A stretch of DNA of 64,000 bases, from assembly GCF_000816085.1 (NCBI RefSeq), contig NZ_CP008747.1, positions 186,001-250,000 on the forward strand, given 5' to 3'. The notes below the pieces were generated by a model. That model had not been told where the DNA came from, did not search any database, and was given only the letters and a program-made list of their open reading frames with translations. Positions 57,464 to 64,000 of the stretch are shown one piece after another (positions within the stretch are counted from its first letter, which is position 1; each line of letters starts with the position of its first letter). This stretch comes from Staphylococcus hyicus (lineage in GTDB: Bacteria; Bacillota; Bacilli; Staphylococcales; Staphylococcaceae). A program made the position numbers and the translations under genes.

Positions 57464-58303
57464 ATGGAATTACCATTTCAAGTGGATTTGAAAGATAAAG
57501 TTGTTGTGATTACTGGTGGCGCAGGTGTGATTGGTAGTGAAATGTCGCGTGCTTTAGCCAAAAGTGGTGCACGCGTTGCGATTGTGAGTTTGAATAATAC
57601 TGCGGATGATTTGGTGAAAGAGATAGAAGAAGTTGGCGGTATGGTTAAAGTGTTTATAGGCGATGTCACACAAAAAGTAGATATGGAAGCCATACGACAA
57701 GCTATTCATGAAACGTTCGGCACCGTAGATATTCTAATTAATGGTGCTGGCGGCAATGCGCCTGGTGGGACGACGGATGATGAGCGTTATGATTCCAATC
57801 AACACGGGTCGAAAACATTCTTTGATCTCAACGAAAAAGATGTCGGTTTCGTTTTTGATTTGAACTTTTTAGGCACATTTATTCCGACACAAGTGTTCGC
57901 GCAAGATATGGTCGGTAAAAGTGAGGCCACAATCATTAATATTTCATCCATGAATGCATTTAAACCGCTCACAAAAATTCCAGCTTATAGTGGTGCGAAA
58001 TCTGCGGTTAGTAACTTTACTGAATGGCTAAGCGTATACTTTTCAAAAACAAATATTCGTGTCAATGCGATTGCGCCTGGGTTTTTGCTTACACAACAAA
58101 ATGAAGCATTATTGTTAGATCAAGACGGAAATTATACAGAACGTTCTCAAAAAATATTAACTGCGACACCGATGGAACGATTCGGTGAACCGCATGAATT
58201 GATTGGCGCGTTACTTTTTTTAGCGTATGCCCCAGCATCAAGTTTTGTGAATGGTGTTGTGTTACCTGTAGATGGTGGATTTAATGCTTATTCAGGTGTG
58301 TAA
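57464..58303 (+). CDS. uxuB: SDR-type D-mannonate oxidoreductase
   Basis: A 279-aa short-chain dehydrogenase that reduces fructuronate to mannonate with NADH. The nucleotide motif TGGAGVIGSEM is at residues 18-28; NGAGGNAPGG near 92 and the catalytic Ser-Tyr-Lys set (ISSMNAF ... YSGAKSA) near 163-180. Resemblance is to the Bacillus UxuB/YjmF SDR type, not the long-chain E. coli UxuB. GGGGGTG precedes the ATG. Confidence 0.87.
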   Translation: MELPFQVDLKDKVVVITGGAGVIGSEMSRALAKSGARVAIVSLNNTADDLVKEIEEVGGMVKVFIGDVTQKVDMEAIRQAIHETFGTVDILINGAGGNAPGGTTDDERYDSNQHGSKTFFDLNEKDVGFVFDLNFLGTFIPTQVFAQDMVGKSEATIINISSMNAFKPLTKIPAYSGAKSAVSNFTEWLSVYFSKTNIRVNAIAPGFLLTQQNEALLLDQDGNYTERSQKILTATPMERFGEPHELIGALLFLAYAPASSFVNGVVLPVDGGFNAYSGV

Positions 58304-58324
58304 CGTTAAAGAGGAGGCGTTAAT

Positions 58325-60130
58325 ATGTTATATCCAATCATAACAGAGACAAGGCACGTCATAGATTTATCAGGCATTTGGAAGTTTAAATTAGCAACAC
58401 ACGATAGCGCAATCGATGTCACAGAAGCACTAGATACCGATCAAGTGATGTCGGTTCCTGGTTCGTACAATGACCAGGGTGTCGTTCAAGAGATACGTCA
58501 ACATGTAGGTGATGTATGGTATGAACGCACATTTACCATTTCTAAACATTTAAAAGATGAGCGCATCGTTTTAAGATTTGGCTCGGCGACACATCACGCG
58601 GAAGTGTATGTAGATGGAAAAAAAGTCGTCGAACATATAGGAGGATTTTTACCGTTTGAAGCGGATATTAGCACACAAGCCACCGTTGGCACACACCGTT
58701 TAACTGTTAAAGTGAACAATATTTTAACGCATGCGACATTACCGGTCGGCAATTATTCTGAAGAGATTCAAAGTGATGGGACGCTTAAAAAAATAAATAC
58801 ACCGAACTTTGATTTCTTTAACTATGCTGGTCTTCATCGTCCGGTTAAAATTTATTCCACACCCAAACAATATATTAAAGATATTGTCATTGTTCCTGAG
58901 GTGATAGATGAAACTGAAGCAGCCGTTCATTATGAAGTTGAACTCGGCAATGCATATAGCGATATTGACAATGTTAGGGTGACGATATTAGATGCTTCTG
59001 AACGTACATGTGTTGAACACAGTACGCTTTCAGGCACAGTGACACTTAAAGATGTTCATTTATGGCAACCTTTAAACGCTTACCTATACCAACTGAAAGT
59101 AGAATTATTTCATAATGGTGAACTTTTGGACGTGTATTACGAACGCTTTGGTGTACGTAGTGTCGAAGTGACTCATGGACAGTTTTTAATTAACAATCAA
59201 CCCTTTTATTTTAAAGGCTTTGGAAAGCACGAAGATACGTATTATCACGGACGTGGTTTGAATGAAGCGGCTAATGTGATGGATATTGAACTGATGAAAT
59301 GGATTGGAGCCAATTCGTTCAGAACATCGCATTACCCATATTCTGAAGAAATGATGCGTTTAGCTGATGAACAAGGTATTGTTGTTATTGATGAAACGCC
59401 CGCTGTTGGGCTTCATTTGAACTTTTTTGCAGCATTGGGAGATGTGTCAGACCCGGTCGATACGTGGAAAGAAATCAAAACGCTGACGGCACATGAAGCG
59501 GTTATTCGTGACTTGATACAACGTGATAAGAACCATGCGTGTGTGGTCATGTGGTCGATTGCAAATGAGCCAGAATCTAATGCAAAAGGCGCTAAAGCAT
59601 ACTTCGAACCATTAGTGCAGTTAGCACGTGAATGTGATCCGCAAAAGCGCCCTGTAACGATCGTGACGATATTAATGGCACAACCACATAACTGTGAAGT
59701 TCAAGATTTAGTCGATGTGTTATGTCTCAATCGCTATTACGGGTGGTATACGCAAACGGGTGATTTAGAAGCGGCTAAAGTTGCGTTGCGTCAAGAACTT
59801 GAAGCTTGGGCCAAACGCCAACCCGGAAAACCAATGATGTTTACAGAATATGGTGCAGACACTTTAGCAGGATTTCATGCGATAGACGACCAATTATTTA
59901 CAGAAGAATACCAAGTGAAATATTATGAGGCCAATCATGAAGTAATCGATACTTTTGATTGTTTTATTGGCGAACAAGTATGGAACTTCGCTGATTTTGA
60001 AACAAGTAATGGGATTATTCGCGTGAAAGGGAATAAAAAAGGGATTTTCACACGCGAACGTGCACCCAAAGCCATCGCACATTATTTTAGAAACCGTTGG
60101 CATGCGATACCTGATTTTAATTACAAATAA
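58325..60130 (+). CDS. uidA: beta-glucuronidase
   Basis: A GH2 glycosidase of 601 aa that releases glucuronate from glucuronides. The sugar-binding (1-180), beta-sandwich (180-275) and TIM-barrel (275-600) domains are in order. The acid/base Glu is in [10 protein letters not shown] near residue 412, and the nucleophile Glu in MFTEYGADT near 503. [20 protein letters not shown] carries the N-K motif that recognises the uronate carboxylate. No signal peptide, so it acts in the cytosol on imported glucuronides. Last gene of the operon. Confidence 0.94.
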   Translation: MLYPIITETRHVIDLSGIWKFKLATHDSAIDVTEALDTDQVMSVPGSYNDQGVVQEIRQHVGDVWYERTFTISKHLKDERIVLRFGSATHHAEVYVDGKKVVEHIGGFLPFEADISTQATVGTHRLTVKVNNILTHATLPVGNYSEEIQSDGTLKKINTPNFDFFNYAGLHRPVKIYSTPKQYIKDIVIVPEVIDETEAAVHYEVELGNAYSDIDNVRVTILDASERTCVEHSTLSGTVTLKDVHLWQPLNAYLYQLKVELFHNGELLDVYYERFGVRSVEVTHGQFLINNQPFYFKGFGKHEDTYYHGRGLNEAANVMDIELMKWIGANSFRTSHYPYSEEMMRLADEQGIVVIDETPAVGLHLNFFAALGDVSDPVDTWKEIKTLTAHEAVIRDLIQRDKNHACVVMWSIANEPESNAKGAKAYFEPLVQLARECDPQKRPVTIVTILMAQPHNCEVQDLVDVLCLNRYYGWYTQTGDLEAAKVALRQELEAWAKRQPGKPMMFTEYGADTLAGFHAIDDQLFTEEYQVKYYEANHEVIDTFDCFIGEQVWNFADFETSNGIIRVKGNKKGIFTRERAPKAIAHYFRNRWHAIPDFNYK

Positions 60131-60158
60131 TATAGCCCTGTGCTTATCAATATAGTAT

Positions 60159-60200
60159 CGCCTTCAAAATGCAAGAGAGTGTGTTTTGAAGGCGGTTTTT
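60159..60200 (+). terminator. terminator of the hexuronate operon
   Basis: Perfect 11-bp stem CGCCTTCAAAA (60159-60169) and TTTTGAAGGCG (60184-60194), then a T-run. Confidence 0.85.
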
Positions 60201-60254
60201 TAGTTTTAAAATATTAAATAAGTGCTAAAAAGATAGAGAAGTGAAATGAAATAA

Positions 60255-60713
60255 TTAGTCCGCTTTATGAGTAATACTTTGATTAATCTCATCTACTATT
60301 TTTTGGCTTTGTTTATAGTGATACACCCAAATAACGATATAAATTAAAACGAAAATAAATGTAAACGTGAAAAATGCACCTAATTGGAGTGGAAACCACC
60401 CAGCTAATATTGCTAAAGGTACAAAACCTACATAACTGATTACAAAGTGTATCAACGTCATGCGTGTGATACTCCAATCCGTTTCTTCAAAAATCCGATT
60501 CACTTGATCGAATAAAACACCAATACAGCCCCAAATGACGACGGAAATGAGCATTGTGAAAGCTTCATTAACATGTGACAAATACCAATGTCCCATCGTT
60601 GACTCGGGGGATAATGGATAATAGTGGCCGGTGCCCCTAATAAGGCTAAAAAAAATCGAAATACCTAAGCCGTATATGACGCCCATTGCAAAGCTACGTT
60701 TAATTCTTTTCAT
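60255..60713 (-). CDS. DUF3021 membrane protein, LytTR partner
   Basis: A 152-aa membrane protein with four predicted transmembrane helices (FAMGVIYGLGISIFFS at the start, others near 55, 90 and 115) and a basic cytosolic tail. DUF3021 proteins are found next to LytTR regulators and are thought to hold the regulator inactive. Its ATG overlaps the regulator's stop (ATGA), so the two are translated together. Confidence 0.8.
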   Translation of the reverse strand: MKRIKRSFAMGVIYGLGISIFFSLIRGTGHYYPLSPESTMGHWYLSHVNEAFTMLISVVIWGCIGVLFDQVNRIFEETDWSITRMTLIHFVISYVGFVPLAILAGWFPLQLGAFFTFTFIFVLIYIVIWVYHYKQSQKIVDEINQSITHKAD

Positions 60714-61150
60714 AATGCCAATCGCTCCTTTATCGTTTTTAAATAACGTCGAGATGAGTATGTCGTATAGTCATGATGAAGACACATTCTAATTAAGCCA
60801 TTTGGTTCAATCGCTAATTTTTTGAGTTGGTTGATATTAATGATTTCTGATTTAGAAATACGTATAAATTGCGAAGGAAGTGTGCTTTCAAGCGTATAGA
60901 GTCTGGATTTAAGGACATATTGCCCGTCAGGAGTAATCGCCATGACGGCCTTGTTTTCAGTTTTGATACTCAAAATATTTTTAACTTGAATAAATGATAT
61001 GGTGTCATCATGATAGCCAGTGAGTTGTTCAACATGATCAAGGTCTTCAATACACTGCACAACCGTTTTGATTTTGTCGTTCAATTTAGGGGCTTCGATT
61101 GTTATTTTTGGTACTTGAAATTTGTCATTAATGATAAGGTTCAATTTCAT
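60710..61150 (-). CDS. LytTR DNA-binding domain regulator
   Basis: A 146-aa protein: a short N-terminal part and a LytTR DNA-binding domain at about residues 45-146 (HDDTISFIQVKNILSIKTEN; SQFIRISKSEIININQLKK near 100). There is no receiver domain, so activity is likely set by the DUF3021 membrane partner rather than by phosphorylation. The ATG at 61150 has AAAGGAG eight bases upstream; the GTG at 61168 overlaps that site. A possible LytTR direct repeat lies upstream. Confidence 0.82.
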   Translation of the reverse strand: MKLNLIINDKFQVPKITIEAPKLNDKIKTVVQCIEDLDHVEQLTGYHDDTISFIQVKNILSIKTENKAVMAITPDGQYVLKSRLYTLESTLPSQFIRISKSEIININQLKKLAIEPNGLIRMCLHHDYTTYSSRRYLKTIKERLAL

Positions 61151-61210
61151 CGTTTGTGCTCCTTTCACTTTGATTAAACCATATTTTGAATTTGAAAATT
61201 TAAAAAGTGA

Positions 61211-61240
61211 CTAAACGGTCGTTTTTTGGCACTCACTGGT
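61211..61240 (-). promoter_or_regulatory. possible LytTR direct repeat
   Basis: On the minus strand ACCGTTTAG (61219-61211) fits the LytTR half-site consensus fully, and ACCAGTGAG (61240-61232) fits in part. They are spaced by 12 bp, the usual distance. This could be an autoregulatory site. Confidence 0.4.
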
Positions 61241-61270
61241 TAGAAATGGATTATCATATGTGTATATGCT

Positions 61271-61305
61271 AATTGTAAACTTAATATTTAAATAGGTTTA
61301 CAATT
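61271..61305 (+). promoter_or_regulatory. BirA operator of the biotin operon
   Basis: Perfect 10-bp inverted repeats AATTGTAAAC (61271-61280) and GTTTACAATT (61296-61305) with 15 bp between, the form of the Gram-positive BirA operator. Biotinyl-AMP-bound BirA would repress bioD onward. Confidence 0.85.
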
Positions 61306-61363
61306 TAGGTATTACGATTTAAGATGTTTAGGTGTACGTATTTTATACATATAGGTGATAATG

Positions 61364-62056
61364 ATGAGAATATTTGTAACTGGTACGAATACAGACATAG
61401 GTAAAACGTATGTGATTACCAGACTATGGCAACGTTTAACGCAGTTAGGTATTTCCTCAGTGATTTTTAAACCATTTCAAACAGAAGAAATTACAGAAGG
61501 TGTTTATCCTGATTTAGAAGCTTATAAAACAGAATGTGGTTTAGATTATCAGACAACAGGACTTTATAAATTTCATGCACCTGTTTCACCACATTTAGCA
61601 TTTAAACAAGAGCCTGAACAGCAGTTTGATTTATCAAAAGTTACGGCTAAATTGTCAGCTTTAGAAGCACAATATGACGTCATTTTAATTGAAGGTGCGG
61701 GTGGCATAGCAGTGCCGATTCACATTGCAAAAGAGTCATATTTTATGACAACGGATTTAATTCGTGAGACAGCAGACGCCGTTTTAAGTGTCGTACCAGC
61801 GCAACTTGGAGCCATCAGTGAAACGATTGTGCATCAAGCGTACATTGAACAACATCAATGTCCACCGAATCTCATTGTAATGAATCGTTATACGGATACT
61901 ATCATTGAGCGAGATAACTTAGAAACACTTCAAAAATATTTGAATAAGAGGATAATGACCTTTCCTGAACAAGGTTGTGCTGAAGATTTCCCAGATCATA
62001 TTTTGAAACTTTTTAGGGAGGCGATTTTAAATGAAACATCAAACGCTTGTAGATAA
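61364..62056 (+). CDS. bioD: dethiobiotin synthetase
   Basis: Closes the ureido ring of dethiobiotin from DAPA, CO2 and ATP. The P-loop FVTGTNTDIGKTYV is at residues 3-16 and EGAGGIAVPI near 113. About 230 aa, normal length; ATG codons at 61361 and 61364 both fit the AGGTG site. It overlaps bioA by 26 bases. Confidence 0.93.
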   Translation: MRIFVTGTNTDIGKTYVITRLWQRLTQLGISSVIFKPFQTEEITEGVYPDLEAYKTECGLDYQTTGLYKFHAPVSPHLAFKQEPEQQFDLSKVTAKLSALEAQYDVILIEGAGGIAVPIHIAKESYFMTTDLIRETADAVLSVVPAQLGAISETIVHQAYIEQHQCPPNLIVMNRYTDTIIERDNLETLQKYLNKRIMTFPEQGCAEDFPDHILKLFREAILNETSNACR

Positions 62057-63380
62057 AAATTTAGAATTTGTGTGGCATCCATTTACTCAAATGGGCGTCT
62101 ATCGTCAACATGATCCCATCATTATTGAAAAAGGAAAAGGCAGTTATCTCTATGATACGAAAGGGCGTCGTTATCTAGATGGTTATGCATCTTTGTGGGT
62201 CAATGTACATGGACATGGTGAGAAGCGTTTAAATAAGGCGGTTGAAAAACAATTATCGTCTATCGCACATTCAACTTTACTTGGCTCGTCTAACATACCT
62301 TCTATTCTATTAGCGGAAAAACTAGTGGATATTACACCTACTTCATTACGTAAAGTGTTTTATTCAGATACAGGTAGTGCAGCTGTAGAAATTGCGATAA
62401 AAATGGCTTATCAATATTGGAAAAATATTGATCCTGTGAAGTACAAAAAGAAGAATAAATTTATTACGTTCAAAAATGGATATCATGGTGACACTATTGG
62501 CGCTGTGAGCGTCGGTGGTATCGATACCTTCCATCATATATTCCATGATTTGATTTTTGAAAATATTCAAGTGGGTTGTCCTTCGTTTTATCATAGTCAA
62601 TACGAATCAGAACAAGAACTGCGAGAGGCGTTACTCGATCAAATTGATCATTTATTACAAACACGTGGTGATGAAATTGTAGGTGTTGTAATGGAACCAT
62701 TAATTCAAGGTGCGACAGGGTTATTTGTGCATCCTCAAGGGTTTCTAAAAGGGGTTGAACAATTGTGCCGTCAATACAATGTGTTACTTATTGTAGATGA
62801 AGTTGCGACAGGGTTTGGACGTACGGGTGAATGGTTTGCGTGTCATCACGAAGATGTTGAACCCGATATTATGTGCTTAGGAAAAGCGATTACAGGTGGC
62901 TATATGCCACTTGCGGCTACACTATCGTCTCAACGTATTTATGATGCGTTTTTAAGTAATCAGCATGGTTTAAAAACATTTTTTCATGGTCATACGTATA
63001 CAGGGAATCAAGTTGTGTGTGCATTGGCTTTGGAAAATATTCAATTGATGAAAGAACGTAAATTAATACCACACATTCAAAAAACATCAAAAGTGCTCGA
63101 TAAACAATTGCGACAATTGGAAGGGCATCCACATGTAGGACATATACGTGGTAGAGGGTTAATGTACGGTGTTGAACTGGTGTCAGATTGTGAAAAGCAC
63201 GCGCCACTGCCTATACCGACTGTTGAACACATCATTGCAGAATGTAAAAATCGAGGATTGATGATTCGTAATTTAGAAAACGTGATTACGTTCGTGCCTG
63301 TATTAAGCATGTCTAAGCGTGAAATTAAAAAAATGACATCCATTTTTAAACATGTTTTAACGGATGTTTTGGGGTCCTAA
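62031..63380 (+). CDS. bioA: adenosylmethionine-8-amino-7-oxononanoate aminotransferase
   Basis: PLP-dependent class III aminotransferase (449 aa) that makes DAPA from KAPA using S-adenosylmethionine. It begins with the BioA-typical VWHPFTQM near residue 15; SDTGSAAVEIAIKMA near 112 and the PLP Lys in MCLGKAITGGYMP near 285. GGGAGGCG precedes the ATG, which lies within the end of bioD. Confidence 0.94.
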   Translation: MKHQTLVDKNLEFVWHPFTQMGVYRQHDPIIIEKGKGSYLYDTKGRRYLDGYASLWVNVHGHGEKRLNKAVEKQLSSIAHSTLLGSSNIPSILLAEKLVDITPTSLRKVFYSDTGSAAVEIAIKMAYQYWKNIDPVKYKKKNKFITFKNGYHGDTIGAVSVGGIDTFHHIFHDLIFENIQVGCPSFYHSQYESEQELREALLDQIDHLLQTRGDEIVGVVMEPLIQGATGLFVHPQGFLKGVEQLCRQYNVLLIVDEVATGFGRTGEWFACHHEDVEPDIMCLGKAITGGYMPLAATLSSQRIYDAFLSNQHGLKTFFHGHTYTGNQVVCALALENIQLMKERKLIPHIQKTSKVLDKQLRQLEGHPHVGHIRGRGLMYGVELVSDCEKHAPLPIPTVEHIIAECKNRGLMIRNLENVITFVPVLSMSKREIKKMTSIFKHVLTDVLGS

Positions 63381-63382
63381 TC

Positions 63383-64000
63383 ATGATATTTGAATCTTAT
63401 TTAAATGATTTGCAATCAAAAGGACAATATCGTCAATTGAGGGAAGTCGCAACGGCGCATAAACAAAGGATTTCTAGGGATGGGAAGACTTGGATTAACT
63501 TCACCTCAAACGATTACTTAGGTTTAGGGCAACGTCACATTGATGTGATGCAATTACAGAAACGTCTTGACAAGTATGGGGCCCATCTTGCGAGTTCCAG
63601 ACTCGTCAGTGGTCACTCCAAATACTACGTTGATTTAGAAGCGCGTATTCGTGATCACTATCAATTTGATGAAGCGTTACTAATGACGAGTGGTTACGAT
63701 GCGAATTTAGCGATATTTCAAATCTTTAAACAAGAAAAAGTGGTGGTATTTTCAGATGCTTTGAATCATGCGAGCATTATTGATGGCATTCGGTTGTCTC
63801 AAGTTCAAAAAGTGATTTTTCCACATTTAAATTATGACGTTCTAGAACATGAAATGAAACAATATCCGCAACATTATAAAGTGATTGTTACGGATTCTGT
63901 TTTTTCAACAAATGGTCATACCGCAAATTTAAATCGTTTAAGACAACTCAAGGAAACCATCGGGAATACAATGATTGTCATAGATGATTCACATGGATTT
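63383..64000 (+). CDS. bioF: 8-amino-7-oxononanoate synthase, 3' end outside the window
   Basis: The frame opens two bases after the bioA stop and runs to the window edge (206 codons seen). It is an alpha-oxoamine synthase: NFTSNDYLGLGQRH near residue 40, GAHLASSRLVSGHSKYYVDL near 67, MTSGYDANLAIF near 102, and DALNHASIIDG near 125, with IVIDDSHGF at the edge. It joins pimeloyl thioester and alanine to KAPA. Start has only a weak ribosome site, so coupling to bioA is likely. Confidence 0.9.
   Translation, partial: MIFESYLNDLQSKGQYRQLREVATAHKQRISRDGKTWINFTSNDYLGLGQRHIDVMQLQKRLDKYGAHLASSRLVSGHSKYYVDLEARIRDHYQFDEALLMTSGYDANLAIFQIFKQEKVVVFSDALNHASIIDGIRLSQVQKVIFPHLNYDVLEHEMKQYPQHYKVIVTDSVFSTNGHTANLNRLRQLKETIGNTMIVIDDSHGF

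Noticed and set aside
62917-63343. Minus-strand frames inside bioA
   Set aside because: Antisense shadows of a well-supported enzyme gene.

Overview
The window is chromosomal DNA from a low-GC Firmicute, almost certainly a Staphylococcus. Signs of this are the ADI cluster arcA-arcB-arcD-arcC-arcR, a malate:quinone oxidoreductase, a four-gene opuC osmolyte transporter, an Nramp MntH, a bio operon behind a BirA-type operator, and a type II CRISPR locus whose Cas9 is collinear with S. aureus Cas9. A complete beta-glucuronidase/hexuronate gene set and the CRISPR locus point away from S. aureus itself, towards an animal-associated coagulase-variable group such as S. hyicus/S. agnetis. That placement is inference.

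Layout. 1-5.4 kb: TspO, photolyase, a methyltransferase, an SQR-like flavoprotein and an Xre/DUF3169 pair. 5.2-9.8 kb: opuCABCD plus an esterase behind a long leader that contains a terminator hairpin. 9.8-12.3 kb: a two-gene unit under a textbook Zur operator, encoding a flavoprotein and a FeoB-like membrane protein with no GTPase domain. 12.6-18.8 kb: the arginine deiminase operon on the minus strand, with an FNR/ArcR-type site at the arcA promoter and argR next to it. 19-23.3 kb: a possible small RNA, a 36-codon membrane peptide, mqo, an ICMT-like methyltransferase and an amino acid permease. 23.3-24.9 kb: a gene-poor AT-rich stretch. 24.9-32.6 kb: membrane proteins, a histidine-kinase fragment and a complete BceRS-BceAB-type peptide-resistance module. 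32.8-39.5 kb: azoreductase, a small secreted protein, a probable type I toxin-antitoxin locus with a LexA-like box, an acyl-CoA synthetase, a flavoprotein dehydrogenase, small membrane peptides and a CtsR-type Hsp20.

39.7-46.4 kb: a type II-A CRISPR system in the order array, tracrRNA, cas9, cas1, cas2, csn2, all on the plus strand. The array has 14 repeats; the last is degenerate and a ruined fifteenth follows. cas2 has an apparent one-base frameshift near its 3' end, and the Cas9 PAM-reading residues differ from S. aureus Cas9.

46.5-60.2 kb: mntH with a DtxR/MntR-type operator, a GH3/HAD pair divergent from an AraC regulator, then a catabolic operon (eda, kdgK, GPH symporter, uxaC, uxuA, uxuB, uidA) that would take glucuronides to pyruvate and glyceraldehyde-3-phosphate. 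uxuA has lost its N-terminal third, so the route looks broken at mannonate dehydratase. 60.2-64 kb: a LytTR/DUF3021 pair and the start of the biotin operon (bioD, bioA, partial bioF). No rRNA, tRNA, insertion sequence or prophage was seen. All family names come from reading the translations by eye; no database search was run.
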